From contig NZ_LDNB01000002.1 in the NCBI RefSeq assembly GCF_001026695.1, forward strand, positions 309,555 to 373,554: a DNA stretch of 64,000 nucleotides, in the 5' to 3' direction. A program made the translations under genes and the position numbers. The notes below the pieces were generated by a model. That model searched no databases. It was not told the origin of the DNA and worked only from the letters and a program-made list of their open reading frames with translations. Origin of the DNA: Neobacillus vireti (lineage in GTDB: Bacteria; Bacillota; Bacilli; Bacillales; Cytobacillaceae). This document shows, one piece after another, positions 26,604 through 36,072 of this stretch (the first letter of the stretch is position 1; every line of letters begins with the position of its first letter).

Positions 26604-28442
26604 TTGAAACTAAGAGAAGATGTACGAAATATAGCGATTATCGCCCACGTTGACCACGGAAAAACGACTTTGGTGGACCAATTGTTAAAACAATCTGGAA
26701 CGTTTCGTTCGAATGAGCACGTGGAAGAACGTGCGATGGACTCTGGTGATATAGAAAGAGAACGAGGCATCACCATCCTTGCGAAGAATACCGCAATTCA
26801 ATATAAAGATACAAGAATCAATATTTTGGATACACCAGGACATGCAGACTTTGGCGGAGAAGTAGAACGAATCATGAAAATGGTTGATGGTGTTTTACTT
26901 GTAGTCGATGCTTATGAAGGCTGTATGCCGCAAACACGTTTTGTGCTTAAGAAGGCATTGGAGCAAAAAATCACCCCGATTGTCGTAGTAAATAAAATTG
27001 ACCGTGATTTCGCCCGACCTGCTGAAGTAGTAGATGAAGTCATAGATTTGTTTATTGAACTTGATGCCACGGAAGAACAGCTTGAATTTCCGGTAATCTA
27101 CGCATCAGGAATAAACGGTACAGCAAGTACAGATCCTGAAAAGCAAGATGAAAACATGCAGTGTCTATATGATGCAATCGTTGAATATATTCCTGCCCCT
27201 ATTGATAATCACGATGAACCATTGCAATTTCAAGTAGCTCTTCTTGATTATAACGATTATGTTGGCAGAATCGGGATTGGACGCGTTTTCCGCGGAACGA
27301 TGCATGTTGGTCAACAAGTCGCATTAATGAAATTGGATGGAAGTGTAAAACAATTCCGCGTCACCAAGATCTTTGGTTTCTTTGGTCTAAAGCGGCAGGA
27401 AGTGCAAGAAGCGAAAGCAGGCGACTTAATTGCTGTTTCTGGTATGGAAGATATCAATGTCGGCGAGACAGTATGCCCTACAGAACATCAAGAAGCATTA
27501 CCAGTTTTACGAATCGACGAACCGACATTACAAATGACATTTGTCGTAAACAATAGTCCGTTTGCCGGCAGAGAAGGAAAATATTTAACTTCTAGAAAGA
27601 TTGAAGAAAGATTGCGTTCCCAATTGCAAACAGATGTAAGCTTACGTGTCGATAACACTGATTCACCGGATGCTTGGATCGTTTCCGGCCGGGGTGAACT
27701 TCATTTATCGATTTTAATTGAAAACATGCGCCGTGAGGGCTATGAGCTTCAAGTTTCAAAACCTGAAGTTATTGTAAAGAATATCGATGGCGTTCGCTGT
27801 GAACCGATTGAAAGAGTACAAATAGATGTTCCTGAAGAGCACACTGGTTCCGTAATGGAGTCAATCGGTGCCCGTAAAGGTGAAATGCTTGATATGATTA
27901 ATAATGGATCTGGTCAAGTCCGCTTAATCTTTAATGTGCCAGCACGCGGTCTAATTGGTTATACAACCGAGTTTTTAACGATGACACGCGGTTATGGTAT
28001 TATTAATCACACTTTTGATAGCTATCAGCCAATGCTGCCAGGACAGGTCGGTGGAAGACACCAAGGTGTACTTGTATCAATGGAATCTGGAAAAGCGTCC
28101 ACGTATGGTATAATGCAGGTAGAAGACCGCGGAACGATTTTCGTTGAACCGGGTACGGAAATTTACGAGGGAATGATTGTTGGCGAAAACACTCGTGAAA
28201 ATGACATCACTGTTAATATTACCAAAATGAAGCAAGCAACGAATGTTCGGTCAGCCAACAAAGACCAAACATCGGTAATTAAAAAGCCGCGCATTATGAC
28301 ATTAGAAGAGTCATTGGAGTATTTAAATGAGGACGAATATTGTGAGGTTACACCGGTATCCATTCGTCTGCGTAAGAAAATTCTTGATAAAAATGAGCGT
28401 GAAAAAGCAGCTAAAAAGAAAAAGTATGCTGAACTGAGTTAA
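26604..28442 (+). CDS. typA: Translational GTPase TypA/BipA
   Basis: A ribosome-associated GTPase needed for ribosome assembly and growth in cold or stress. The 612 residues show G1 AHVDHGKTT (14-22), G2/G3 with [13 protein letters not shown]4 NKID, EF-Tu-like domain II (about 200-290), EF-G-like domains III and V and the BipA-specific C-terminal domain (about 480-600). TTG at 26604 follows TAGGAGTGG. It heads a probable unit with ylaH and the gene at 28786, spaced 23 and 14 bases apart. Confidence 0.96.
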   Translation: MKLREDVRNIAIIAHVDHGKTTLVDQLLKQSGTFRSNEHVEERAMDSGDIERERGITILAKNTAIQYKDTRINILDTPGHADFGGEVERIMKMVDGVLLVVDAYEGCMPQTRFVLKKALEQKITPIVVVNKIDRDFARPAEVVDEVIDLFIELDATEEQLEFPVIYASGINGTASTDPEKQDENMQCLYDAIVEYIPAPIDNHDEPLQFQVALLDYNDYVGRIGIGRVFRGTMHVGQQVALMKLDGSVKQFRVTKIFGFFGLKRQEVQEAKAGDLIAVSGMEDINVGETVCPTEHQEALPVLRIDEPTLQMTFVVNNSPFAGREGKYLTSRKIEERLRSQLQTDVSLRVDNTDSPDAWIVSGRGELHLSILIENMRREGYELQVSKPEVIVKNIDGVRCEPIERVQIDVPEEHTGSVMESIGARKGEMLDMINNGSGQVRLIFNVPARGLIGYTTEFLTMTRGYGIINHTFDSYQPMLPGQVGGRHQGVLVSMESGKASTYGIMQVEDRGTIFVEPGTEIYEGMIVGENTRENDITVNITKMKQATNVRSANKDQTSVIKKPRIMTLEESLEYLNEDEYCEVTPVSIRLRKKILDKNEREKAAKKKKYAELS

Positions 28443-28465
28443 GTACAAAGGAGTGCACAAAGGAT

Positions 28466-28771
28466 ATGGAAGGATTTTCCCCTAGTCTTAGATTTTTCAT
28501 TGAACTAACAGATGTAAAAACGGCTGTATGGTTACAGTATTTTTATATTGTAATCCTCGCGGCAATTGTATATAAGTTAGGCTTTGCAAAAAAGCTGCCT
28601 CTTTTGAAAAACATTGTGATTTATTTCTGCCTCTTAATTGGGTGCTTAGTGATGCTGATTTTTTCTTATGCACTGCCAATTGCAGAAGGACTTGCGGGTG
28701 CTGCGATTTTATTAATTATTTATAAAATTCGCTTACACCAAACAAAAAAGCAGCAGACAGAAGCGAAATAA
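28466..28771 (+). CDS. ylaH: YlaH-like membrane protein
   Basis: A 101-residue protein with three predicted membrane helices (about 24-41, 49-66, 69-87) and a basic, Gln-rich cytoplasmic tail. It matches YlaH-like proteins next to typA in Bacillus; function unknown. AAGGAGTG precedes the ATG with a longer than usual spacing. Confidence 0.82.
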   Translation: MEGFSPSLRFFIELTDVKTAVWLQYFYIVILAAIVYKLGFAKKLPLLKNIVIYFCLLIGCLVMLIFSYALPIAEGLAGAAILLIIYKIRLHQTKKQQTEAK

Positions 28772-28785
28772 TGGGGGATGCCTAA

Positions 28786-29076
28786 ATGAAATCCTTACAA
28801 GATGCACTTTATAATTGGCTAACGATAAAGGTTGTTTGTGATGCTCGTCCTGAAGATACAGCAGCAAAAGAAACACTTGAATATTTTGATGAGATGTTAA
28901 CTACGGAGCACCACGTTTCCAATATCGAAACGACTACAGATGAAATGATGTATTATCTTTCATACCAGCATGGCGAAGAAATGAAAAAAGCACGCTATCC
29001 GCGTGAGTTAATTGAAATTATGCTCGACCAAATTAATAATGAGCCTGAAAAGTATGAGAACTATCCAACAGAATGA
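28786..29076 (+). CDS. Conserved hypothetical acidic protein
   Basis: A 96-residue acidic, soluble protein with GGGGGATG just before its ATG. It is 14 bases after ylaH and in the same direction, so part of the typA unit. I do not recognise a named domain; no cysteines beyond one, no membrane span. It shares a terminator with convergent ylaI. Confidence 0.7.
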   Translation: MKSLQDALYNWLTIKVVCDARPEDTAAKETLEYFDEMLTTEHHVSNIETTTDEMMYYLSYQHGEEMKKARYPRELIEIMLDQINNEPEKYENYPTE

Positions 29077-29080
29077 TAAG

Positions 29081-29128
29081 AAAAACCCGCTTGCAATTCC
29101 AGTAAGGATATTGCAAGCGGGTTTTCTT
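29081..29128. terminator. Bidirectional terminator upstream of the ylaI stop
   Basis: ACCCGCTTGCAAT / ATTGCAAGCGGGT, a 13-bp perfect stem, with TTTTCTTT after it and an A-rich tract before it. Confidence 0.85.
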
Positions 29129-29328
29129 TACCAATCATCTTTTTCGGACTTTGTACGATATAACTTGAAATTGCCTGTATCGATGCGTGCATTTGTTCTT
29201 TTGGTTATTCTTGAGCTGCATTCATTGCACATATATGTATGGATTGGACGATTGCGCAGGCGTTTGGCTTCTAACGATTCATCTTCTATCGCTTCGATTT
29301 TATCGCAGATCACACACTTTACTCTCAT
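29128..29328 (-). CDS. ylaI: YlaI zinc-ribbon-like protein (DUF2197)
   Basis: A 66-residue protein with two CxxC pairs, CVICD (residues 5-9) and CNEC (about 36-39), which look like a zinc ribbon. The conserved core LRNRPIHTYMC identifies YlaI (DUF2197); function unknown. AGAGGTG upstream selects the ATG at 29328 over a longer frame. Confidence 0.87.
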   Translation of the reverse strand: MRVKCVICDKIEAIEDESLEAKRLRNRPIHTYMCNECSSRITKRTNARIDTGNFKLYRTKSEKDDW

Positions 29329-29494
29329 TAAGGCACCTCTTTTAATTCTTTCTAAATCAGAATATTTATAGTATAACATGGCAGCGCATTACCAAGTAAA
29401 TCAATTGCGTTTATATTGATGAAAAAATGGGATAGTAGTAATATGAGAATATCTGTTTAAACAGAATGAAGCAATAAATAAAGGGGTTGTAAAG

Positions 29495-29950
29495 ATGGCA
29501 AATCAAGTGGAGCCTAAGCTCATCAGTCCATTATATGAAGGGCTGCAAAAAGAACGCTTCGTAACTTTAGCAACAATTGACCATGAAACAGGAGGGCCAA
29601 ACGTCAGTGCAATTTCCTGGATTTTAGCGAAGGATGACAGTACCATCTATTTTGCTGTTGATAATCGTTCCAGAATACTGGGAAATATCAACAAAAATGA
29701 TAAAGTAGTTATCAATTTAATTGCTAATGAATCTACATATTCAATTCAAGGGGATGCCCGGGTTAAAGAAGAAAGACTGCAAGATGTACCGCTAAAGCTT
29801 GCCTTGGTTGAAGTTTCAATTACAGAAGTACGGGACGTTATGTTTTACGGTTCGAAAATTATCACAGAAGTTCAGTATGATAAGACCTACGATAAAAATG
29901 CGGCTGAAAAGTTAGATAGACAAGTTATGGATGCAATGAAAAAAGCTTAG
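29495..29950 (+). CDS. Pyridoxamine 5'-phosphate oxidase-like flavin-binding protein
   Basis: A 151-residue split-barrel protein. GLQKERFVTLATIDHETGGPN and the following beta strands FAVDNRSRILGNI are typical of the PNPOx-like FMN/F420-binding fold, used by oxidases, stress proteins and heme-degrading enzymes. The substrate is unknown. AAGGGGTTG precedes the ATG. A terminator begins within the last codons and repeat B1 follows. Confidence 0.78.
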   Translation: MANQVEPKLISPLYEGLQKERFVTLATIDHETGGPNVSAISWILAKDDSTIYFAVDNRSRILGNINKNDKVVINLIANESTYSIQGDARVKEERLQDVPLKLALVEVSITEVRDVMFYGSKIITEVQYDKTYDKNAAEKLDRQVMDAMKKA

Positions 29951-29968
29951 GATTCCTAAGCTTTTTTC
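29938..29968 (+). terminator. Terminator of the PNPOx-like gene
   Basis: AAAAGCTTAGG / CCTAAGCTTTT stem with ATT loop, then TT; the stop codon TAG is inside the left arm. Confidence 0.85.
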
Positions 29969-29973
29969 AGCCG

Positions 29974-30065
29974 ATAGGAAAGTATAACTTTCCTATCAGG
30001 CATAAGTGCAACTACGCCTCTGTCTTCGCCTAACGGCTCGCCAATCGGCGAGTTTTCTAATGCCC
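29974..30065 (+). repeat. Repeat family B, copy B1
   Basis: About 92 bases: hairpin GATAGGAAAG/CTTTCCTATC, then GGCATAAGTGCA, then CTCGCC-AAT-GGCGAG followed by TTTTCT, closing with CTAATGCC that can pair with GGCATAAG. The block is shared in order with 43764-43852. It lies between convergent genes and reads like a transposable or REP-like structured element. Confidence 0.7.
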
Positions 30066-30072
30066 ACACAAA

Positions 30073-30663
30073 TTATTTATGATTATTAGATTGGTCTTTC
30101 TGTTCCTTTTTTAATTTATCTTCTTCATTTGCTGGGAGCTTTTTGTCTGGTTTTTCAGTTGCCTTTTTCGGGCTTGGGGTAATTAAATCGCCTGGTATTT
30201 CTGGCATTAATCGGCCTGCAACATCTGCAAGCTCCTCCATAATGCCTCGTACCGGCTTGCCTTTTTTAATATCTGTTTGGATTTCTTTTAAACGCGCTGT
30301 TGTGTCTGCATCAGCTACGACAACAGCGTTAGCGCCATGTGGATCTTTTTTCAAGCTTTCTGCTACAGAATACTTTATCGTCCCAACCTGTGAGCGGTCA
30401 AGCTTAGCATTTACGTCGATACCGACAATCGCATATCTCCCTAATACTACGGCAGTTGCATCATTCACACCGGGAATGCTTGTTGCAAGCTGAACCAGGT
30501 GCTTGGATATTTGTTGACCCGACTTGCGGTCAACACTTTCAATATAACTGTTTTTTACGTTCACTAATGAATGGTTTTCACTTTTGGCCATTTCCTTATG
30601 TTTATCGGTATTACATCCACCTAAAAGCAAACATAGTGCAGCTATCGCAAAGAATTTCTTCAT
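30073..30663 (-). CDS. ylaJ: YlaJ sporulation lipoprotein (YhcN/YlaJ family)
   Basis: The 196-residue protein has a lipoprotein signal ending at C17 (LLLGGC), a YhcN/YlaJ domain (about 35-150, with LVQLATSIPGVNDATAVVLG), and a Lys/Pro/Glu-rich disordered tail. YlaJ and YhcN are forespore or spore lipoproteins linked to germination and outgrowth in Bacillus. AGGGTC stands before the ATG. Repeat B1 lies just past its stop. Confidence 0.87.
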   Translation of the reverse strand: MKKFFAIAALCLLLGGCNTDKHKEMAKSENHSLVNVKNSYIESVDRKSGQQISKHLVQLATSIPGVNDATAVVLGRYAIVGIDVNAKLDRSQVGTIKYSVAESLKKDPHGANAVVVADADTTARLKEIQTDIKKGKPVRGIMEELADVAGRLMPEIPGDLITPSPKKATEKPDKKLPANEEDKLKKEQKDQSNNHK

Positions 30664-30872
30664 TTAAGACCCTCCAAGATGCATTATTAAAAGGTTAAAT
30701 AATTTCTAATGCTAGAATTTAACCATCCTTGAGTGCTTACTTACATTTATTGTGCGGAATTCCTTCTATCTTTATTCTGATTCACATATATTTTACCAAA
30801 GTCCAATAAGCGCAAAGAGGTTGTTGAAACTTTTTTACAATCTTGACATCCAGTGAAGCGGGAGGCGTCGCT

Positions 30873-32201
30873 TTGAGTAAAATATACGTGTTAGATACAA
30901 ATGTCTTACTGCAGGACCCGTATTCCCTTTTTTCCTTTGAAGATAATGAAGTGGTTATTCCAGCAGTAGTTCTTGAAGAAGTGGACTCAAAGAAAAGATA
31001 TATGGATGAAATCGGGAGAAATGCACGGCACGTATCGAGATTAATTGATGGTCTTAGAGCTTCAGGGAAGCTTCATGAAAAAATCCCTCTTGAGAACGGA
31101 GGGACAATTAAAATTGAATTAAATCATCGGGCCTTTCATGAGCTTCAAGATATTTTTGTTGAGAAAACAAACGACAATCGCATACTTGCGGTTGCTAAAA
31201 ATTTATACTTAGAAGAACAAGCGAAAGAAAATGGCAAGCCTGTAATTATAGTAAGTAAGGATGCTCTAGTTCGAGTAAAAGCAGATGCCATTGGATTAAC
31301 GGCTGAAGATTTTTTAAATGACCGGGTGGTTGAAATAGACCATATATATACAGGCTTTTTCGAAGTACTCTTGCCGATTGAATTATTAGGTCGTTTCTAT
31401 GAAAAAGGGGAGTTATTCCTTTCTGAGTTTGCAAATCATCCGTTTTATCCTAATCAATTTCTTCTCATGAAAGATGCTCTTGGCAGTTCTACATCTGCTA
31501 TTGGAATGGTGGACAAAACAAGTAAGAAGGTAAAAAAATTGACCTTAAATCAAGAGCATGTTTGGGGAATCCATTCAAGGAATGTGCAGCAGACGATGGC
31601 GATTGAATTATTGCTGCGGAAGGATATCCCGCTCGTTACCTTAACAGGCAAAGCCGGGACAGGAAAAACATTGCTTGCGCTTGCTTCCGGATTAATGCAA
31701 ACTGAGGATTTCAAAGAATATAAAAAGCTATTAGTCGCTAGACCGATTGTACCTGTTGGTAAAGACTTGGGGTTCCTGCCAGGTGAAAAACAAGAGAAAC
31801 TTAGACCGTGGATGCAGCCGATTTATGACAACTTGGAATATCTCTTTAATACAAAAAAGCCAGGCGAACTGGATGCAATTTTAGCCGGCATGGGTTCGAT
31901 AGAGGTGGAGGCGTTAACGTATATTCGCGGCAGAAGTTTACCTAAACAATTTATTATCATTGATGAAGCACAAAACTTAACGAAGCATGAAGTAAAAACA
32001 ATCTTAACTCGGGTGGGGGAGGGAAGTAAGATTGTGCTGATGGGAGACCCGGAACAGATTGATCATCCATATCTCGACGCCTATAATAATGGCCTTACTT
32101 TTGTCGTTGAAAGGTTCAAGGACCAAGACATTTCAGGCCATGTTAAGCTATTAAAAGGAGAACGCTCAGGCTTGGCGAGGCTCGCAGCGGATTTACTATG
32201 A
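30873..32201 (+). CDS. ylaK: YlaK: PIN-PhoH ATPase
   Basis: A 442-residue fusion of an N-terminal PIN nuclease-like domain (about 1-150, VLDTNVLL with the first acidic residue) and a C-terminal PhoH ATPase domain. Walker A GKAGTGKT is at 259-266 and Walker B is IIIDEAQN. PIN-PhoH (PhoH2-type) proteins are reported as RNA helicases/ribonucleases. Length equals B. subtilis YlaK. TTG at 30873 with GGGAGGCG upstream is chosen over an earlier in-frame TTG that lacks a ribosome binding site. Confidence 0.9.
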   Translation: MSKIYVLDTNVLLQDPYSLFSFEDNEVVIPAVVLEEVDSKKRYMDEIGRNARHVSRLIDGLRASGKLHEKIPLENGGTIKIELNHRAFHELQDIFVEKTNDNRILAVAKNLYLEEQAKENGKPVIIVSKDALVRVKADAIGLTAEDFLNDRVVEIDHIYTGFFEVLLPIELLGRFYEKGELFLSEFANHPFYPNQFLLMKDALGSSTSAIGMVDKTSKKVKKLTLNQEHVWGIHSRNVQQTMAIELLLRKDIPLVTLTGKAGTGKTLLALASGLMQTEDFKEYKKLLVARPIVPVGKDLGFLPGEKQEKLRPWMQPIYDNLEYLFNTKKPGELDAILAGMGSIEVEALTYIRGRSLPKQFIIIDEAQNLTKHEVKTILTRVGEGSKIVLMGDPEQIDHPYLDAYNNGLTFVVERFKDQDISGHVKLLKGERSGLARLAADLL

Positions 32202-32202
32202 G

Positions 32203-32235
32203 AAAGACGGGTGCCAAGGGCACCCGTCTTATTTT
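32203..32235. terminator. Bidirectional terminator between ylaK and ylaL
   Basis: AAGACGGGTGCC / GGCACCCGTCTT stem with a short loop, then ATTTT. Confidence 0.85.
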
Positions 32236-32726
32236 ACGGTAAAAGCTCTTACATTTTTAATTGGATCCTGCTGATTAGAGCCATCACCGAAGTAGACATG
32301 AACCGGTCCATCAGCATTTAACGGTTTACCGGTATCTGAGAACGCCAAAATTAAATCAAAGGCACGTTCAAGAAGTACTTCGTAATCACCATCGGTACTA
32401 TGAATGACCAATGTTTGTGCTTCATCGGCAGGCTCAGAATTTACCAAGAAAGGCTTGAAAGGAATTCCGAAAGTCCCAGTTAATACTTTTTCCTTTTCAA
32501 ATTTCTTTTCTGTTTTTAACGTCGGAGGATAAATGGCTCCCTCCATAATTTCGCGGTCCCAATGTTTTGAAACAGACTTCGTATAATCTTCCAATGAATT
32601 TGCGTTCACTTTGTTTGTTGAAAAATAAGTAGTCAAATCAATGCGGCGGTCATCAAAAATCCAGACGCTTGGTTCAAGTGTAATCGTATACTTTACTTTA
32701 CCGGATATGATAATAATATCATTCAT
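32229..32726 (-). CDS. ylaL: YlaL conserved protein
   Basis: A 165-residue soluble protein, mainly beta strands, that matches YlaL by place (between ylaK and ylaN) and size. FDDRRIDLTTYF and the C-terminal ADGPVHVYFGDGSN are likely conserved blocks. Function unknown. AGGAGG precedes the ATG. In B. subtilis ylaM (a glutaminase) would be nearby; it is not present. Confidence 0.78.
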   Translation of the reverse strand: MNDIIIISGKVKYTITLEPSVWIFDDRRIDLTTYFSTNKVNANSLEDYTKSVSKHWDREIMEGAIYPPTLKTEKKFEKEKVLTGTFGIPFKPFLVNSEPADEAQTLVIHSTDGDYEVLLERAFDLILAFSDTGKPLNADGPVHVYFGDGSNQQDPIKNVRAFTVK

Positions 32727-32896
32727 CTTCCATTCCTCCTAAAGGCTAACAAGAATAAGTATAACTTTTTTTAGTGTGAATGTCATAAAAGTAACTCCTG
32801 TATGGCAATATCCTTCATTGTTCTTGCAATTTTCGCTTGTAAACGGTAAAATTTATAGATAAGTTGAATTATCGCTCTGAAATGGGGGGATTACTG

Positions 32897-33178
32897 TTGG
32901 CGTCTGAAATGATCGTGAATCATCAGGAAAAAGCCTATGCCTTGTTGCAGGCTGACGCAGAAAAGATATTAAAGCTTATCAAAGTGCAAATGGACAATCT
33001 TACGATGCCTCAATGCCCTCTTTATGAAGAGGTGTTGGATACACAAATGTTTGGGTTGTCGAGAGAAATAGACTTTGCTGTCCGATTAGGCTTAATAGAT
33101 AGTAAGGATGGAAAAGCGATTTTAGATCAATTAGAGAGTGAATTATCTGCGCTTCACGATGCATCCTTAAGAAAATAG
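32897..33178 (+). CDS. ylaN: YlaN: iron-responsive Fur partner (UPF0358)
   Basis: A 93-residue helical protein almost identical in pattern to B. subtilis YlaN ([18 protein letters not shown], then [18 protein letters not shown]). YlaN is reported to bind Fe(II) and to interact with Fur, easing Fur repression. TTG at 32897 with GGGGGG upstream gives the family start MASEM; the longer frame starting at 32864 overlaps that ribosome binding site. Confidence 0.92.
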   Translation: MASEMIVNHQEKAYALLQADAEKILKLIKVQMDNLTMPQCPLYEEVLDTQMFGLSREIDFAVRLGLIDSKDGKAILDQLESELSALHDASLRK

Positions 33179-33187
33179 TAGAACAGG

Positions 33188-33226
33188 AACTCAAACAATA
33201 TCGATGAATTGTTTGAGTTTTTTATT
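33188..33226 (+). terminator. ylaN terminator
   Basis: AACTCAAACAAT / ATTGTTTGAGTT stem followed by TTTTTATT. Confidence 0.85.
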
Positions 33227-33354
33227 ATCCTATATAAATTTCAGAATATTCTTTATTAAAATTTGATAACAAAAATACTTTCCTCAAGTCATATCAGTCG
33301 TTTTCTATTATAATAGAGTAGAGTTTATCAATTTTGAAAATGAGGACAACGTAA

Positions 33355-34563
33355 ATGATTAAAAAAATAGTGAAGTCATATGATTATACCTTAATCATAG
33401 CTATTATCCTTTTGTGTGCTTTTGGTTTAGTTATGATCTACAGTGCCAGCATGGCATGGACTGTTCAATATTATAAAAAGCCAAGTGATTTCTATTATCA
33501 AAGGCAAAAATTGTTTTTATTAGCTTCTTCATTTGTCTTTATTTTTTGTGCAATTGTTCCATATAAAATGATGCAATTTACAAAATGGTTTCTCGCACCA
33601 ATGGTTTGTTTATCTATTTTTGGTCTTTTAGGCTTGGATCTTTTTGGACATGTTGCCGGCGGTGCACAAAGCTGGTATCAAATTGGTCCGTTTAAAATCC
33701 AGCCGGCTGAGTTTGTAAAGCTTATTGTCATCATCTATTTGGCCGCTGTTTACGCAAAAAAGCAGGCGTATATTAATCAATTTAATAAAGGGGTCCTGCC
33801 GCCATTAGTATTTCTGTTTATCGTTTGCGGGCTAATTATCTTGCAGCCTGATTACGGTACTGCCTTTATTATCGCTGTGATTGCCGTCACTATTATTTTT
33901 GCATCCGGGATGAATTTTAAAAGTATTTCGAAATTAATTATCATGGCTCTTATTGTCCTCCTGCCAATTGTTTTTGTTGCTAAAGATAAAATACTTTCTG
34001 AGAAGCGTGTAAACCGATTTGCTGTATTAGATAATCCTTTTGCTCCGGAGCTCGTAAATGATGCAGGCTTTCATTTAGCCAACTCCTACATCGCTATCGG
34101 TTCAGGTGGTGTCAATGGGCTTGGTTTAGGAAAAAGCATCCAAAAGCTCGGTTATTTACCTGAAGCACATACAGATTTCATTATGGCAATCATTGCCGAA
34201 GAATTAGGTATATGGGGAGTAAGCTTCGTTATTATTCTTTTGGCTTATATCGTCTTAAGAGGAATTTATATTGGCTTACAATGTAAGGATCCTTTTGGGA
34301 GCCTGCTAGCGATAGGGATATCTAGTATGCTTGGTATTCAGTCCTTTATTAATTTGGGGGGGATTTCAGGAGTAATTCCGCTTACAGGTGTACCGCTGCC
34401 ATTTATCAGCTACGGCGGTTCCTCATTGTTAATGCTTGCTGCCGCGGCCGGAATTCTCGTGAATGTGTCGATGTTTACGAAATATGAAAAAACATATAAA
34501 AATAAACAGGTGCAAGTAGACAAAAAGAAACAGCAGCGTGACGGTAAAGTTTTCTATCTTTAA
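33355..34563 (+). CDS. ftsW: FtsW: septal peptidoglycan glycosyltransferase (SEDS)
   Basis: A 402-residue polytopic SEDS protein with about ten membrane helices. GAQSWYQIGPFKIQPAEFVK is the conserved extracellular block with the likely catalytic region, and PLPFISYGGSSL is the C-terminal signature. It polymerises lipid II at the division septum with its partner PBP. Location between ylaN and ctaA marks the FtsW branch rather than RodA. In B. subtilis pycA follows; here ctaA is next across one terminator. Confidence 0.93.
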   Translation: MIKKIVKSYDYTLIIAIILLCAFGLVMIYSASMAWTVQYYKKPSDFYYQRQKLFLLASSFVFIFCAIVPYKMMQFTKWFLAPMVCLSIFGLLGLDLFGHVAGGAQSWYQIGPFKIQPAEFVKLIVIIYLAAVYAKKQAYINQFNKGVLPPLVFLFIVCGLIILQPDYGTAFIIAVIAVTIIFASGMNFKSISKLIIMALIVLLPIVFVAKDKILSEKRVNRFAVLDNPFAPELVNDAGFHLANSYIAIGSGGVNGLGLGKSIQKLGYLPEAHTDFIMAIIAEELGIWGVSFVIILLAYIVLRGIYIGLQCKDPFGSLLAIGISSMLGIQSFINLGGISGVIPLTGVPLPFISYGGSSLLMLAAAAGILVNVSMFTKYEKTYKNKQVQVDKKKQQRDGKVFYL

Positions 34564-34586
34564 TGTTTAGCGAAATCAAATGATAA

Positions 34587-34622
34587 AAAATTAGCTGCCG
34601 GGTATAACCCGGCAGCTTTTTT
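34587..34622. terminator. Bidirectional terminator between ftsW and ctaA
   Basis: AGCTGCCGGG / CCCGGCAGCT perfect 10-bp stem with short loop; TTTTTT on one side, AAAAAA on the other. Confidence 0.9.
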
Positions 34623-35529
34623 AGTAATGATTTCTTTTGGACCTTGAATATAACAAGAGAAAATAACTTAATACCCCAAACAAGCAGGTAATAAAGAAGG
34701 CGTGTAATAGTGCGATGTACAGATTCAATCTGCTGAAAATAATAAAAGCACCGGCAATAACCTGTAATGAAACGAGAATGAAAGAGATGATCCATCCCCA
34801 ATATAAAACCTTTTGCTCTTTGTATTGGCGAATAGTTAATACTAATATGTAGGCTATCCAGATAAAGATTAAACCGGCTGCAGCTCGATGTCCCATTTGC
34901 ACCCATTCATACATGTTGGCAGGTAATGAGGGGGCGTCATTTAAGCATAATGGCCAATCACGGCAAATGAGGCTTGCCTTTGTATGCCGGACCAATGCCC
35001 CAGTGTAAATAACCAAGTAACTATAAATAGAAACACCGATAATATGAAAGCCCATTCTCTTATCAATATAAAGTTTATCTGCATCAAACTTCTTATCGAT
35101 TTCAAATATAAGCAATGTCAACAAGAATACTGCTGCAAATGAAATCAGCGAGATACCAAAATGCAGGGCAAGGACAAAACCTGATTGTCCCCATTTTACT
35201 GCTGCCGCTCCAATTAAGCCTTGTAAAAGTAAAAAGAAAAAGGAGAGAAAAGAAAGAAATTTAGTTTCTCTAATATGACCAATCGCCTTCCATGACCAAA
35301 TCGAAAGGATGAGAACCAAGACTCCAACTACTCCTGAAACTAGTCTGTGTGCAAGCTCAATGATTAACTCAGGGGATATTTCTAATGGAAGAAATTTACC
35401 GTTGCATAAAGGCCAAGATCTCCCGCAGCCCATGCCAGAACCAGTTTTTGTAACTAATGCACCGCCAAGTAAAACTAATATCATTCCTATGGTGGTCGCA
35501 ACCGCCAGCCACTTCAGAGAACGTCGCAA
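34621..35529 (-). CDS. ctaA: Heme A synthase
   Basis: CtaA oxidises heme O to heme A for cytochrome oxidase. About eight membrane helices form two four-helix bundles; heme-ligand histidines are in [22 protein letters not shown] and LLHAFF, and the cysteine pair is CRDWPLC. The TTG at 35529, 6 bases after AGAGGTG, gives [10 protein letters not shown] and 302 residues; a GTG at 35538 overlaps that ribosome binding site. It is divergent from ctaB across 543 bases. Confidence 0.93.
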   Translation of the reverse strand: MRRSLKWLAVATTIGMILVLLGGALVTKTGSGMGCGRSWPLCNGKFLPLEISPELIIELAHRLVSGVVGVLVLILSIWSWKAIGHIRETKFLSFLSFFFLLLQGLIGAAAVKWGQSGFVLALHFGISLISFAAVFLLTLLIFEIDKKFDADKLYIDKRMGFHIIGVSIYSYLVIYTGALVRHTKASLICRDWPLCLNDAPSLPANMYEWVQMGHRAAAGLIFIWIAYILVLTIRQYKEQKVLYWGWIISFILVSLQVIAGAFIIFSRLNLYIALLHAFFITCLFGVLSYFLLLYSRSKRNHY

Positions 35530-36072
35530 AAAATTCACCTCTTAAAATAGTTCAATGATTTGTCAAAAAAAAAGCTTGACAGTATAATGGAGTAAAAAAG
35601 TAGAAAGATAAAAAGTACCTAATTCATCATAACGAATTAGCTAGGAAAAGAACAGAAATTCAGCTTAAATTTTGAAAGGTAAATTTAAGACGATGAGAGA
35701 TTACTCGATAACTTTTATTTTCTACTATTATTATAGTGGAAAACGTTGAAACTTCCACCATAGTCTGTTAGAAGTATTTATAGTAGGATTAATATCTGTA
35801 ACATTGCTTAATTTTCCAAATTTACAGGTCTAAAATCCGATAATAAAAGATAAGATATCTCCAAACACAATTTAGTCAAAAATTATTCAAAAAAAGTTCA
35901 CAAAAACATCAGAAAGTGTGATTTAATATACAGAGAAAGTGTTTTGTAAATCACTGCATTTTTTAAACAGATAATTTTGTCTCCCCTTTTATTCAAACAG
36001 GAGGGCAAAATAGTAAGTTTTGATAACCCTCAATGGTGAATATATGTTAATAAGGATTAGGAGGAGAAATAA
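35530..36072. promoter_or_regulatory. ctaA-ctaB divergent regulatory region
   Basis: No gene. It holds an inverted repeat CTAATTC/GAATTAG (35619-35640), a second one GTGGAA/TTCCAC (about 35737-35759) that contains a two-mismatch cre-like sequence, and a TGATTTAAT extended -10-like sequence near 35926-35936. In B. subtilis this region binds ResD; I did not locate ResD sites with certainty. Confidence 0.4.

Noticed and set aside
29012..29371. 119-codon plus-strand ORF over the ylaI region
   Set aside because: It overlaps the 28786 gene, the shared terminator and ylaI, which is clearly the real gene with paired CxxC motifs.
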